NCBI RefSeq assembly: GCF_017316125.1
Contig: NZ_JAFLWA010000024.1
Span: forward strand, 1 to 53,443
Reading direction: 5' to 3'
Length of the DNA stretch: 53,443 bases
Source of the DNA: Enterococcus sp. DIV0660C
Lineage (GTDB): Bacteria; Bacillota; Bacilli; Lactobacillales; Enterococcaceae
Below are positions 7,633 through 16,431 of this stretch, piece by piece. Each line of letters begins with the position of its first letter. Positions within the stretch are counted from its first letter, which is position 1. Below the pieces are notes generated by a model. It had not been told where the DNA came from. It made no database searches and saw only the letters and a list, made by a program, of their open reading frames with translations. The position numbers were made by a program, and so were the translations under genes.

Positions 7633-7845
7633 ATGGAAAGCTTGTATGACGTACAACAGCTGTTCAAAAAATTTGGCATCATCATCTATGTCGGCTCGCG
7701 GATTTATGACATAGAGTTGATGACAATTGAATTAAGAACGTTATATGACAATCGCTTGATTGATCATGATACGTACATGACGGCATGGCGCATTCTGAAA
7801 AGAGAGCACCGAATAGAAGAAAGCCGAAAGAAAGGAAACGTGTAA
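7633..7845 (+). CDS. yqgQ: YqgQ family protein (DUF910)
   Basis: Small 70-aa cytoplasmic protein of the YqgQ family, known as a compact helical bundle with no established function. The family pattern YDVQQLFKKFGIIIYVGSRIYDIELM followed by a second helix with MTAWRILKREH is complete. It lies between the rhomboid gene and glucokinase, and its stop shares bases with the glucokinase ATG (TAATG), so the two are translationally coupled. Confidence 0.88.
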   Translation: MESLYDVQQLFKKFGIIIYVGSRIYDIELMTIELRTLYDNRLIDHDTYMTAWRILKREHRIEESRKKGNV

Positions 7846-8807
7846 TGGACAAGAAAATTATTGGAATTGATTTAGGTGGAACAACTGCGAAATTCGCAAT
7901 TATGACTCCAGAAGGTGAAATTCAACAAAAATGGAGTATTGATACCAATATTTTAGATGAGGGTGTACATATTGTCCCTGAAATCATTGAATCAATCAAT
8001 CATCGTTTAAATTTATATAACATGAAAGCGGAAGACTTTATCGGTATTGGTATGGGGACTCCCGGAAGTGTCGATAGCGAAGCTGGAACAGTGATTGGTG
8101 CGTACAACTTGAACTGGACAGAATTACAACCAGTGAGAGAACAAATCCAATCAGGCACTGGAATCCAGTTTGCGATTGATAATGATGCCAATGTTGCTGC
8201 CTTAGGGGAACGCTGGAAAGGGGCTGGCGAAAATGATCCTGATGTTGTTTTCGTTACATTAGGAACAGGTGTTGGCGGTGGAATCGTTGCTGCCGGTAAT
8301 CTTGTACATGGCGTTGCTGGGAGTGGTGGTGAAATTGGTCATATTACTGTGGACCCAAATGGTTTTGAATGCACATGTGGAAAACGTGGCTGTTTAGAAA
8401 CGGTTTCTAGTGCGACAGGCGTGGTACGTCTAGGACGTTTCTTAGCGGAAGAATATGCAGGTGATTCAACACTTAAAGCAATGCTTGATAATGGTGAAGA
8501 AGTTACAAGTAAAGACATTTTCGAGTTGGCAGAAGATGGCGATCCATTTGCATTGATGGTCGTGGATCGTGTTTGTTTCTACCTAGGACTAGCTTGCGGA
8601 AACTTAGGAAACACGTTGAATCCTTCAAGTATCGTTTTAGGTGGCGGAGTATCTGCAGCCGGCGAATTTTTACGTAGCCGTGTCGAAAAATACTTTATGG
8701 AATTCACTTTCCCACAAGTAAGAGAATCAACAAAAATTAAATTAGCAGAGCTTGGTAATGAAGCAGGTGTCATTGGCGCTGCATCATTAGCCTTGAAGTT
8801 TGCGTAA
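7845..8807 (+). CDS. glcK: glucokinase, ROK family
   Basis: Phosphorylates glucose with ATP to glucose-6-phosphate, mostly for glucose released from disaccharides inside the cell. The 320-aa ROK protein has the ATP-binding DLGGTTAKFAI near the N-terminus, sugar-binding GEIGH, the zinc-binding ROK signature CTCGKRGCLE, and GGGVSAAGEF near the C-terminus. I start at ATG 7845, which overlaps the yqgQ stop and gives MDKKIIGIDLGG, the expected N-terminus; a longer reading from 7785 runs through yqgQ. Confidence 0.94.
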   Translation: MDKKIIGIDLGGTTAKFAIMTPEGEIQQKWSIDTNILDEGVHIVPEIIESINHRLNLYNMKAEDFIGIGMGTPGSVDSEAGTVIGAYNLNWTELQPVREQIQSGTGIQFAIDNDANVAALGERWKGAGENDPDVVFVTLGTGVGGGIVAAGNLVHGVAGSGGEIGHITVDPNGFECTCGKRGCLETVSSATGVVRLGRFLAEEYAGDSTLKAMLDNGEEVTSKDIFELAEDGDPFALMVVDRVCFYLGLACGNLGNTLNPSSIVLGGGVSAAGEFLRSRVEKYFMEFTFPQVRESTKIKLAELGNEAGVIGAASLALKFA

Positions 8808-8822
8808 AGATGGAGGCAACTC

Positions 8823-9215
8823 ATGTTTTTTTGGATTAATATTTTTTTAATCGCGATTATTTTAGCGATTGTATTTTGGGAAGCATACTTACGTATCATG
8901 GCAAAACGTTCAGCAAAAATGTTAGATGAAGAAGAGTTTCGTGAAGGAATGCGTAAAGCACAAGTCATTGATGTCAGAGAAAAAGATGTTTTTGATGCTG
9001 GACATATTTTAGGTGCACGAAATATTCCTTATACTGTATTAAAGAATTCATTAGGCTCTATTCGTAAAGACCAACCTGTCTATATTTACGATCAAAGAAA
9101 AAGCTTGAGCATTCGAACAGCTAACAAATTGCGTAAAGAAGGCTTTAAAGAACTTTATATTCTAAAAGGCGGCTATGATGGCTGGTCTGGTAAAATCAAA
9201 AGCAAAAAAGTTTAA
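8823..9215 (+). CDS. membrane-anchored rhodanese-like protein lacking the catalytic cysteine
   Basis: 130-aa protein with one N-terminal membrane helix (residues 2-20) and a rhodanese-fold domain (VIDVREKDVFDAGHILGARNIPY; LYILKGGYDGWSG). It resembles B. subtilis YqhL. The active-site loop that normally reads C-R-x-G-x-R is YDQRKSLSIR, with no cysteine, so thiosulfate sulfurtransferase activity is not expected; it may bind or scaffold. It follows glcK by 15 bp with a GGAGG-type site and ends the operon before a terminator. Confidence 0.88.
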   Translation: MFFWINIFLIAIILAIVFWEAYLRIMAKRSAKMLDEEEFREGMRKAQVIDVREKDVFDAGHILGARNIPYTVLKNSLGSIRKDQPVYIYDQRKSLSIRTANKLRKEGFKELYILKGGYDGWSGKIKSKKV

Positions 9216-9228
9216 TTGACTATTTTTT

Positions 9229-9269
9229 AAGGATAGAGGAACTAGCAAATAGTTCTTCTATCCTTTTTT
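9229..9269 (+). terminator. intrinsic terminator after the glcK operon
   Basis: Stem AAGGATAGAGGAACTA / TAGTTCTTCTATCC with a short GCAAA loop, followed by TTTTTT. Confidence 0.88.
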
Positions 9270-9273
9270 ATTT

Positions 9274-9302
9274 TTGTGCTCTCATCCATTTTTGGCTAAA
9301 AT
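9274..9302 (+). promoter_or_regulatory. promoter of the DUF488 gene
   Basis: TTGTGC (9274-9279), 17-bp spacer, TAAAAT (9297-9302), just downstream of the preceding terminator and 29 bp before the start codon. Confidence 0.55.
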
Positions 9303-9330
9303 AAAGAGTGAAAGGAAAGGAGCAAAGAAA

Positions 9331-9696
9331 ATGATTCAATTGAAACGAGCTTATCAAAAAGCGGAAGAAACAGATGGTTTCCGAGTTCTTGTTGACCGTA
9401 TGTGGCCAAGAGGTGTTTCTAAAGTAGAAGCAAAATTAGATTTATGGCTGAAAGAAGTTGCACCAAGTACAGAGCTGAGAAAGTGGTACAACCATATCCC
9501 AGAAAAATTTTCTGAGTTCGTTGAACGTTATCAAGAAGAATTGCTAAATGAAGAAGCTTCTCACCAAGCATTTCAGAAATTACTGGCTATTTGTCAAAAA
9601 GAAAAACAAGTAACACTTGTCTATGGTGCAAAAGATGAAACGGAAAATCAGGCAGTCGTATTGAAAAAATTATTGGATCAACAACTGGCTGTTTAA
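9331..9696 (+). CDS. DUF488 family protein (YeaO-like)
   Basis: 121-aa cytoplasmic protein of the DUF488 family, whose function is not established. The family core DRMWPRGVSKVEAKLDLWLKEVAPS and WYNHIPEKFSEFVERYQEEL is present and the length is normal. ATG 9331 is preceded by AAAGGAG. It is followed after 18 bp by the FAD/NAD(P)-binding protein gene, so the two are probably co-transcribed from the promoter at 9274-9302. Confidence 0.85.
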   Translation: MIQLKRAYQKAEETDGFRVLVDRMWPRGVSKVEAKLDLWLKEVAPSTELRKWYNHIPEKFSEFVERYQEELLNEEASHQAFQKLLAICQKEKQVTLVYGAKDETENQAVVLKKLLDQQLAV

Positions 9697-9714
9697 ATAA
9701 AGAGAAGGTGTAAG

Positions 9715-11529
9715 ATGAAGATTGGTATTATTGGTGCAGGTCCACGTGGCTTAAGCATGTTAGAAAGAATTTTACGTAATAAACAAACGAATCAATCGCT
9801 TCAAATTTTTTTATTCGATGTGATTGGCCCTGGTGGACGAGTTTGGCGAATAGATCAATCAACTGATCTGCTGATGAACTCGGTCTCACAACAAGTAACA
9901 TTGTTTACTGACGACACACTATCGACGGGAGGAGCCATTTCTCCAGGTCCCAATCTTTATCAATGGGCGAAAAAAGAAGGAATTTCTTTTGTGAAACAAC
10001 AATCATTGAAAAATCAGGATTTTTTTCTAGCAGAGATGGCGCAATTAGGAAAGAATGAACACGCAACTCGTTGTCTGTATGGTTTGTATCAGCAATGGTT
10101 TTTCATGGAACTTCAAAAAGAATATCTCGACAAGATTACTTTTGTTCACTCACTTGTTAATGGTGTCTCACAAGCAGATTCAGGTTTTGAGTTGAAAACA
10201 GAAGACACAGCTTTCTTTATGGATCAAATCGTATTGGCGAGTGGTCATTGGGAAAATGAATTGATGAATGAGGAACTGGCTTTTGCCGACTATGCACAGC
10301 AACATGATTTATTTTATCAACCCCCAAGTAACCCGGCAGATGTTTCAGTTGCCGATATTCCTGCGAATGAACCGATTTTTTTGCGTGGGCTAGGATTGGC
10401 TTTTTTTGATTACATTGGCCTATTAACTGTCGGTCGTGGTGGTTATTTTGAAGAACAAGAACATCGCCTTACTTATCATCCTTCTGGTAAAGAACCGATT
10501 ATTTACGCGGGCTCTCGTCGTGGAGTTCCCTATTACCCAAGGGGTAAAAATCAAAAGCAGGGAGGTGCGATGGCACGGCTCAAGTTATTAACGACAAAGA
10601 ATCTAAAAAAATGGCAGGCAAAAGGACAGTTGACAGGTGAAACATTTTTTTACTTGTTCAAAAAAGAAGTCGAATTGTTTTATTATCAAAAAACGATTGA
10701 AGAACAACAATTGGCTATCGATCCTTTTGAGTTTGAACGAGCGTTCTTGTTAAAGTCTTCTGAGGAATGTTTGGTCGATTATCCGCAATTAGAGCCGTAT
10801 ATTTGGTCATGGGAAAGGCTGGAACATCCTCTTTCAACTTTTTCAGATGACTTTGAAAAGGGTGTTCGCTCCTTTTTGGCATGGCAAATCAATGAGGCTG
10901 AAAAAGGAAATGACACGGGTGCGTTTAGTTCAACCTTAGATGCAATCAAAGACTGGCGTGAGCCAATTCGTGAAGCCATTGCGTGGGATATTTTTTCAGT
11001 TGAAGAATATCGTGAACAATTGTGGTCTTGGTTTACACCGCTGAATGCTTTTTTGACTATCGGTCCACCTTTGAGAAGGAGCAAAGAGCTCGCCGCGCTG
11101 ATAGATGCCGGTATTTTTCATATAGCAGCTCCACCATTTGAAATCAAACAAGCTAGAGGGTCTTTTTGGATTGAAACAGAAGAGAAGCCACTTGAAAGCC
11201 GTTATTTACTTGAAGCACGTTTGCCGATTAATAGTGTGTCTTATTCGAAAAACCCAATCATTCAAAGCCTGAGAAAAAATGGCTTGATTCGTCCCTATCA
11301 AAAAACAGAAGATGCAGAACATTATTTTTCAGGCGCGATTGATGTAAACAAAGCAAATCAAGTTATCAGCGCAAATGGAAAAGTGATTCCCAACTTTTAC
11401 TGTTATGGGATACCCGTTGAAGGCGTCGATTGGTTGACGGCTGCTGTGGCACGTCCATATACAGATGCATGGAATTTAAGACAAGCAGATTTGATTGCTC
11501 GTCATTTGTTGACTAATCAAAAAAAGTAA
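9715..11529 (+). CDS. FAD/NAD(P)-binding family oxidoreductase-like protein
   Basis: 604-aa protein with an N-terminal Rossmann dinucleotide-binding motif (IGIIGAGPRGLSMLERIL) of the large NAD_binding_9 group found in lactic acid bacteria. A second nucleotide-binding-like segment (MDQIVLASGHWEN) and a C-terminal flavoprotein-like ending (VISANGKVIPNFYCYGIPVEGVDW) support the assignment. The reaction is unknown; relatives include N-hydroxylase-like flavoproteins, but no substrate motif is clear. Start ATG follows GAGAAGGTG. It is probably in one unit with the DUF488 gene and ends at a strong hairpin. Confidence 0.82.
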   Translation: MKIGIIGAGPRGLSMLERILRNKQTNQSLQIFLFDVIGPGGRVWRIDQSTDLLMNSVSQQVTLFTDDTLSTGGAISPGPNLYQWAKKEGISFVKQQSLKNQDFFLAEMAQLGKNEHATRCLYGLYQQWFFMELQKEYLDKITFVHSLVNGVSQADSGFELKTEDTAFFMDQIVLASGHWENELMNEELAFADYAQQHDLFYQPPSNPADVSVADIPANEPIFLRGLGLAFFDYIGLLTVGRGGYFEEQEHRLTYHPSGKEPIIYAGSRRGVPYYPRGKNQKQGGAMARLKLLTTKNLKKWQAKGQLTGETFFYLFKKEVELFYYQKTIEEQQLAIDPFEFERAFLLKSSEECLVDYPQLEPYIWSWERLEHPLSTFSDDFEKGVRSFLAWQINEAEKGNDTGAFSSTLDAIKDWREPIREAIAWDIFSVEEYREQLWSWFTPLNAFLTIGPPLRRSKELAALIDAGIFHIAAPPFEIKQARGSFWIETEEKPLESRYLLEARLPINSVSYSKNPIIQSLRKNGLIRPYQKTEDAEHYFSGAIDVNKANQVISANGKVIPNFYCYGIPVEGVDWLTAAVARPYTDAWNLRQADLIARHLLTNQKK

Positions 11530-11531
11530 AC

Positions 11532-11591
11532 AAAAAAGACAGCTAGGATGAACAAGTCATAAGTGACTGGACATCTTAGCTGTCTTTTTTT
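11532..11591. terminator. long bidirectional terminator hairpin
   Basis: AAAAAAGACAGCTAGGATG pairs with CATCTTAGCTGTCTTTTTT, with an inner AGTCA/TGACT stem. It is flanked by A and T runs and lies between convergent genes, serving both. Confidence 0.88.
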
Positions 11592-11601
11592 AAATAACTG
11601 A

Positions 11602-11769
11602 TTAACGTGCAACACGTTTACGCATCGCTTTTTTTCGATTTTCTTCGATCATCGATTCTTTTTCATCAATTGGATCAATTACCGTTTTTTTAACTGAAGC
11701 GACAACGCCTGCTACAGCAGCAACAGTTGCTAAGCTTCCGACTAATAATCCAGATACAAATTTTTTCAT
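11602..11769 (-). CDS. DUF3042 family small membrane protein
   Basis: 55-aa peptide MKKFVSGLLVGSLATVAA… with one N-terminal membrane helix (about 4-25) and a highly charged tail ending ENRKKAMRKRVAR. This matches the DUF3042 family of enterococci and lactobacilli, of unknown function. The ATG (11769) is preceded by AGAGGTG on the minus strand, and the stop sits just beyond the shared terminator hairpin. It is divergent from galE, with a 255-bp AT-rich intergenic region between them. Confidence 0.88.
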   Translation of the reverse strand: MKKFVSGLLVGSLATVAAVAGVVASVKKTVIDPIDEKESMIEENRKKAMRKRVAR

Positions 11770-11874
11770 TGAACACACCTCTTAATTGTTTGATACTTCT
11801 ATTATGAAACAAAAATCGAAAAAAGGCTAGTTAGACGATCATTTGAAAACCTTTACAAAAACGATTGAAAAAAA

Positions 11875-11906
11875 TTACTAAATGTTTTATTATAAATTTA
11901 CTAAAT
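11875..11906. promoter_or_regulatory. candidate GalR operator pair upstream of galE
   Basis: The 9-mer TTACTAAAT occurs at 11875-11883 and 11898-11906, 23 bp apart. The second copy sits in the near-palindrome ATTTACTAAAT. The pair lies about 60 bp upstream of the galE -10 box. The local LacI-family regulator galR makes an operator role plausible, but no consensus was searched. Confidence 0.35.
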
Positions 11907-11964
11907 AAAATCATAGGAAAAGCTGGTGATTGTTAAAAACTGTTTCGAAACTTCCATTTTCTTT

Positions 11965-11973
11965 TGGTACAAT
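11965..11973 (+). promoter_or_regulatory. extended -10 promoter of the galE operon
   Basis: TGGTACAAT gives an extended -10 (TGn + TACAAT, 11968-11973). No strong -35 is seen at 17 bp. A leader of about 45 nt precedes the AAAGGAG of galE. Confidence 0.5.
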
Positions 11974-12024
11974 GAAAGATGGAAGATCAAAGAGAGTCAA
12001 CTATCAATAAAGGAGTGTTTAAAT

Positions 12025-13014
12025 ATGTCAATTTTAGTTTTAGGTGGTGCTGGATACATTGGTTCACATGCCGTCGATCAACTGATCCATAATGGGTATG
12101 ATGTTGCTGTTGTTGACAATTTACTAACGGGGCATCGCCAAGCAGTTCACCAAGATGCACGTTTTTATGAAGGTGATATTCGTGACAAAGCATTTTTAAA
12201 AACGGTATTTGAAAAAGAAAAAGTCGAAGGTGTGATCCATTTTGCTGCAAGCTCACTAGTGGGGGAATCCGTAGAAAAACCATTGGATTACTTTAACAAT
12301 AACGTTTACGGTACACAAATTTTGCTTGAAGTCATGCATGAATTTGACGTAAAACAAATTGTTTTCTCATCAACAGCAGCAACATATGGTGAACCAAAAA
12401 TGTCTCCAATAACAGAAGAAACCCCAACTAATCCCAAAAATCCTTATGGGGAAAGCAAATTGATGATGGAAAAAATGATGAAATGGTGTGACAATGCGTA
12501 CGGGATGCGTTATGTGGCTCTTCGCTATTTCAATGTAGCAGGTGCGAAGGCGGATGCAAGTATTGGTGAAGACCACACCCCTGAAACACATTTAGTACCG
12601 ATTATCTTACAAGTAGCATTAGGACAAAGAGAAGAATTGGCCGTTTATGGGGACGATTATGATACACCAGATGGGACTTGCGTTCGTGATTACGTTCAAG
12701 TTGAAGATTTGATTGCCGCACATATCAAAGCCTTAGAATATTTAAAAGCTGGAAATGAAAGTAACTTCTTTAATTTGGGAAGTAACAATGGTTACTCTGT
12801 CAAAGAAATGCTTGAAGCGGCTCGCGAAGTTACTGGCAAAGAAATTCCTGCAAAAATTGCGCCTCGTCGTGCAGGTGATCCAAGTAAATTAGTTGCTTCA
12901 AGTCAAAAGGCAAAAGAGATCTTAGGCTGGGAGCCTGCATACACTGACATCAAAGCGATTATCAAAACAGCATGGGATTGGCATGTAAGTCATCCTCATG
13001 GCTACGAAGAATAG
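12025..13014 (+). CDS. galE: UDP-glucose 4-epimerase
   Basis: Interconverts UDP-galactose and UDP-glucose with bound NAD in the Leloir pathway, and supplies UDP-galactose for envelope polymers. The 329-aa SDR protein has the N-terminal NAD motif [11 protein letters not shown] and the catalytic pair in [12 protein letters not shown] (YxxxK). The family segments RYFNVAGA and [14 protein letters not shown] are present. ATG 12025 follows AAAGGAG; a longer in-frame reading lacks a site. galT starts 10 nt after its stop. Confidence 0.95.
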   Translation: MSILVLGGAGYIGSHAVDQLIHNGYDVAVVDNLLTGHRQAVHQDARFYEGDIRDKAFLKTVFEKEKVEGVIHFAASSLVGESVEKPLDYFNNNVYGTQILLEVMHEFDVKQIVFSSTAATYGEPKMSPITEETPTNPKNPYGESKLMMEKMMKWCDNAYGMRYVALRYFNVAGAKADASIGEDHTPETHLVPIILQVALGQREELAVYGDDYDTPDGTCVRDYVQVEDLIAAHIKALEYLKAGNESNFFNLGSNNGYSVKEMLEAAREVTGKEIPAKIAPRRAGDPSKLVASSQKAKEILGWEPAYTDIKAIIKTAWDWHVSHPHGYEE

Positions 13015-13024
13015 GAGAAGTGAT

Positions 13025-14509
13025 ATGTCTATCAGTCAAACAATTTGTGACTTTGCAACGCTTTCGATTGGTTCTGGTGGCTTTATGGAAATGGATCGAA
13101 TTTATCTTCAAAATCGACTATTAAGTTTGATCGGTGAAGAAGCGTTAACTGGAGAAGTCACACCACGTCCAGTAACGGTACCTGCAGTGGATTTGCTGGC
13201 AGAATTAGTTCAAGTAGCAAAGAATAATCAAGTCATTTCAGATTTGCCTGCGGAACAAGAAATAGTTGAAGCGCAGTTAATGGATTTTTTGACGCCCCCG
13301 CCGTCTGTTGTTAATGCTTTTTTTGCACAGCACTATGCTAATTCACCTGAGGAAGCAACGGAATACTTCTTTCAGTTAAGTCAGCAAAATGACTATATCA
13401 AAACGCGTGCGATTGCTAAAAATATTCAGTTTCCCGTACAAACTGCTTATGGAGATCTTGAAATTACAATCAATTTATCGAAACCTGAAAAAGATCCAAA
13501 GCAAATTGCTACAGAACGAGAAGCAGTGAAAGTAGACTATCCAAAATGTTTGCTTTGTATGGAAAATGAGGGATATCGAGGACGTTTGAATTATCCTGCA
13601 AGAACAAACCATCGAATTATCCGTATGAATCTAGATGGCGAAAGCTGGGGTTTCCAGTATTCGCCGTATGCCTACTACAATGAACATTCAATTATTTTGT
13701 CAGAAGATCATCGTCCAATGCAAATCAATCGAGACACCTTCCGCCGATTGCTACGGATCACGGAAGTGTTACCTCATTATTTTGTGGGATCAAATGCAGA
13801 TTTACCAATTGTAGGTGGTTCTATTTTATCTCATGATCATTATCAAGCAGGGCGACATGATTTTCCTATGGCAAAAGCACCAATGGAACGTTTGATCAAG
13901 TTAACCGATTATCCTCAAGTCATTGCAGGAATCGTGAAGTGGCCAATGTCGGTGATTCGTCTTCAATCACCAGACAAAGAACTTCTTATAGATGCGGCAA
14001 CAACTATTTTAGAAAAATGGCAAGCTTACTCGGATGAGTCCGTCGAGGTTTCAGCATATTCTGCTGACGGGACTGCACACCACACGATTACTCCGATTGC
14101 TCGTAGGAAAGATGGCTACTTTGAATTAGATTTAGTATTACGTGACAACAATGTATCTGAAAAACACCCGGATGGGATTTTCCACCCACACAAGGACGTT
14201 CAGCATATCAAAAAAGAAAACATCGGCTTGATTGAAGTGATGGGATTAGCCGTGTTACCGCCACGATTAAAAACAGAACTTGAAGAAGTGGAAAAATATT
14301 TGTTGAACCAAGAAAATCACTTGGCTGATTATCATCGTGAATGGGCAGATGAGTTGCAGGCAACTCATACAATCACAGCTGATCGTGTGACTGAAGTCGT
14401 GCAGGAAGCCGTTGGTCAAGTATTCCTGCGGGTGTTAGAGGATGCGGGTGTGTTTAAACGGACAGAAGAAGGACAAGCAGCATTTGCTCGTTTTACTGAT
14501 TATTTATAA
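13025..14509 (+). CDS. galT: UTP/UDP-glucose--hexose-1-phosphate uridylyltransferase, class II
   Basis: Transfers a uridylyl group between UDP-glucose and galactose-1-phosphate (Leloir pathway). At 494 aa it belongs to the long Gram-positive GalT class, distinct from the HIT-like 350-aa enzymes. Class features are KCLLCMENEGYRGRLNYPAR, EHSIILSEDHRPM and GGSILSHDHYQAG. ATG 13025 follows GGAGAAG 10 nt after galE; the first residues (MSISQTICDFATLSIGSGGFME) match the class N-terminus. It lies between galE and the regulator gene; galK is not in this window. Confidence 0.93.
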   Translation: MSISQTICDFATLSIGSGGFMEMDRIYLQNRLLSLIGEEALTGEVTPRPVTVPAVDLLAELVQVAKNNQVISDLPAEQEIVEAQLMDFLTPPPSVVNAFFAQHYANSPEEATEYFFQLSQQNDYIKTRAIAKNIQFPVQTAYGDLEITINLSKPEKDPKQIATEREAVKVDYPKCLLCMENEGYRGRLNYPARTNHRIIRMNLDGESWGFQYSPYAYYNEHSIILSEDHRPMQINRDTFRRLLRITEVLPHYFVGSNADLPIVGGSILSHDHYQAGRHDFPMAKAPMERLIKLTDYPQVIAGIVKWPMSVIRLQSPDKELLIDAATTILEKWQAYSDESVEVSAYSADGTAHHTITPIARRKDGYFELDLVLRDNNVSEKHPDGIFHPHKDVQHIKKENIGLIEVMGLAVLPPRLKTELEEVEKYLLNQENHLADYHREWADELQATHTITADRVTEVVQEAVGQVFLRVLEDAGVFKRTEEGQAAFARFTDYL

Positions 14510-14533
14510 TTGATCCAGTGAGGAGGAAACATC

Positions 14534-15514
14534 ATGGCAACAATTAAAGATATTGCACAGTTAGCAGGTGTTTCTCCTGCGACTGTTTCAAGAGTCTTGA
14601 ATTATGATTCGGAACTCTCAGTAGGCCTAACGACCAAACAGAAAGTTTTCGAAGCAGCAGAGCAATTAAACTATACGAAACATAAAAAAAGTCTTTCGGC
14701 TAATCAAGCAACTTTGCGATTGGTTCAATGGCACAATGAAAGCGAAGAACTCGAAGATTTGTATTATTTAGCGATCCGTCTGGGTATTGAGAAGAAGGCA
14801 GAAGAATTGAATGTTGATTTGCTAAAAGAAACTTGGGATTCTATTAGTGAACGTGAAGTTGATGGAACAATTGCTGTTGGTAAATTCGACTTGCAGCAGT
14901 TAACAGAGTTGAAAAAATCTCAGTCAAAATTACTTTTAGTTGATTCCGATGGGACATCAGTAGGTATCGATTCGCTAACCGTCGATTTTTTCTCAAGCGT
15001 AAAAAAAATAGTCGATTATTTTCTGTCACTACATGCTAAAAAAATCGCCATGCTAACAGGGAAAGAATATACTAAAAAAAATCGTCAACTATTGAGTGAT
15101 CCAAGAAGACTAGCTTTTGAACAAATCATGACTAGCGCGGAACAAAAACCATTTGCTATAATTGAAGCCGATTTTTCGGTGGAAGCAGGTTATTTAGCAA
15201 TCAAACAATTTTTAGAGGAAACAATTGAAAAACCAGATGCTTTATTTGCTGCAAATGATGCATTAGCAATTGGCGCGTTAAAAGCAATTCAAGAGAGTGG
15301 CTATCATGTACCTGAGGATATTGCAGTCATCGGATTTAATGACAGTAGTGTAGCTAAGTATGTGACACCTGCGTTATCAACGGTAAAAGTTTATACTGAA
15401 TGGTTGGGGGAGATTGCTGTCGAAACGATTTTACAGTTGATTCAAACAGAAGCCCCCGTTCCAAGAAAGATCGTGGTTGGCACAGACTTGATCGTTCGAG
15501 AATCAACGGAATGA
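14534..15514 (+). CDS. galR: LacI family transcriptional regulator, GalR-like
   Basis: DNA-binding regulator of 326 aa. The N-terminal LacI helix-turn-helix is MATIKDIAQLAGVSPATVSRVL and is followed by a hinge helix. A periplasmic-binding-type effector domain ends IVGTDLIVRESTE. The segment PEDIAVIGFNDSSVAKYVTPALSTV is the family's effector-domain signature. AGGAGG precedes the ATG and it follows galT by 24 bp, so it probably regulates its own gal operon; candidate operators lie upstream of galE. Effector identity (galactose) is inferred from context. Confidence 0.88.
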   Translation: MATIKDIAQLAGVSPATVSRVLNYDSELSVGLTTKQKVFEAAEQLNYTKHKKSLSANQATLRLVQWHNESEELEDLYYLAIRLGIEKKAEELNVDLLKETWDSISEREVDGTIAVGKFDLQQLTELKKSQSKLLLVDSDGTSVGIDSLTVDFFSSVKKIVDYFLSLHAKKIAMLTGKEYTKKNRQLLSDPRRLAFEQIMTSAEQKPFAIIEADFSVEAGYLAIKQFLEETIEKPDALFAANDALAIGALKAIQESGYHVPEDIAVIGFNDSSVAKYVTPALSTVKVYTEWLGEIAVETILQLIQTEAPVPRKIVVGTDLIVRESTE

Positions 15515-15535
15515 ACAATTGAAATGCTAATGATC

Positions 15536-15632
15536 AAAACTAGCGAAATTTTGTGTAAGAACCTACTCATCAAGTAACGTTTACAATAGATGAGTTTGTC
15601 CGTAGTTCTTATGGAGTATCGCTAGTTTTTTT
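15536..15632 (+). terminator. long composite hairpin terminator after galR
   Basis: Outer stem AAAACTAGCGA / TCGCTAGTTTT with a T run. Inside it, TAAGAACCTAC (15556-15566) pairs with GTAGTTCTTA (15602-15611) and ACTCATC pairs with GATGAGT. This makes a ~95-nt multi-stem structure, far larger than the other terminators here. Confidence 0.75.
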
Positions 15633-15666
15633 GTTGTTATCTCAGACTAGGTTTCCGTAAAAAGTG

Positions 15667-15675
15667 TGCTACAAT
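15667..15675 (+). promoter_or_regulatory. extended -10 promoter of the tsaB operon
   Basis: TGCTACAAT (TGn + TACAAT at 15670-15675), 34 bp before the tsaB start. No convincing -35. Confidence 0.55.
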
Positions 15676-15708
15676 AAGAAACGATAGTTAACGGAAAGGA
15701 ACCAAAAC

Positions 15709-16431
15709 ATGATTACATTAGGAATTGATACAGCAAACCAAACTTTAGCTATAGGTATCGTTGAGGATGATGTAGTTCTTGGACAAATTCAAACGAACAT
15801 CAAACGAAACCATAGCATTACTTTGATGCCAGCAATTGACCAATTATTTGCTGATCTTCAATTAGAGCCAACAGCAATTGATCGCATTGCTGTTTCTGAT
15901 GGGCCAGGTTCATATACTGGTTTGAGAATCGGTGTGACGACTGCAAAAACTTTAGCCTATACAATGAAAAAAGAGTTGGTGGGGATTTCTAGTTTGAAAA
16001 CAGTCGCAGCTAACTGTGTGAATATCGAAGGTGTGATTGTACCACTCTTTGATGCGAGACGTAAGAATGTTTACGCGGGAGCGTATCAATGGAAAGGAAA
16101 TCGTTTAGAAACGTTGATTGAGGACAAACATTCCTCTCTAGAAGATCTACTCACAGAATTAAAAGCACTTGAACAATCTATTTATTTTGTTGGTAGCGAC
16201 TGTCGAAAATTTGAAACAGAATTAAAAGCAACTTTACCAGAAGCAACAATCAATTTGATTCCTCAATGGGATATCCCGAATGGAACTGTGCTAGCAAATT
16301 TAGGAGCACAAGCTGATCCTGTCTCTGATGTTCAAGCATTCTTACCACGTTATTTAAAAAAGGTAGAAGCGGAAGAAAAATGGCTAGAAAATCATACGCC
16401 TGGAGCCGAAAGTTATGTTGAAAAAATTTAA
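15709..16431 (+). CDS. tsaB: tRNA t6A37 threonylcarbamoyltransferase complex dimerization subunit TsaB
   Basis: Partner of TsaD and TsaE in making N6-threonylcarbamoyladenosine at position 37 of ANN-decoding tRNAs. The 240-aa ASKHA-fold protein begins MITLGIDTANQTLAIGIVED and has SDGPGSYTGLRIGVTTAKTLAY, the TsaB hallmark. GGAAAGGAAC precedes the ATG. It is first of four overlapping or closely spaced genes (tsaB-rimI-GNAT-tsaD); the next gene starts inside its 3' end. TsaE and TsaC are elsewhere. Confidence 0.94.
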   Translation: MITLGIDTANQTLAIGIVEDDVVLGQIQTNIKRNHSITLMPAIDQLFADLQLEPTAIDRIAVSDGPGSYTGLRIGVTTAKTLAYTMKKELVGISSLKTVAANCVNIEGVIVPLFDARRKNVYAGAYQWKGNRLETLIEDKHSSLEDLLTELKALEQSIYFVGSDCRKFETELKATLPEATINLIPQWDIPNGTVLANLGAQADPVSDVQAFLPRYLKKVEAEEKWLENHTPGAESYVEKI

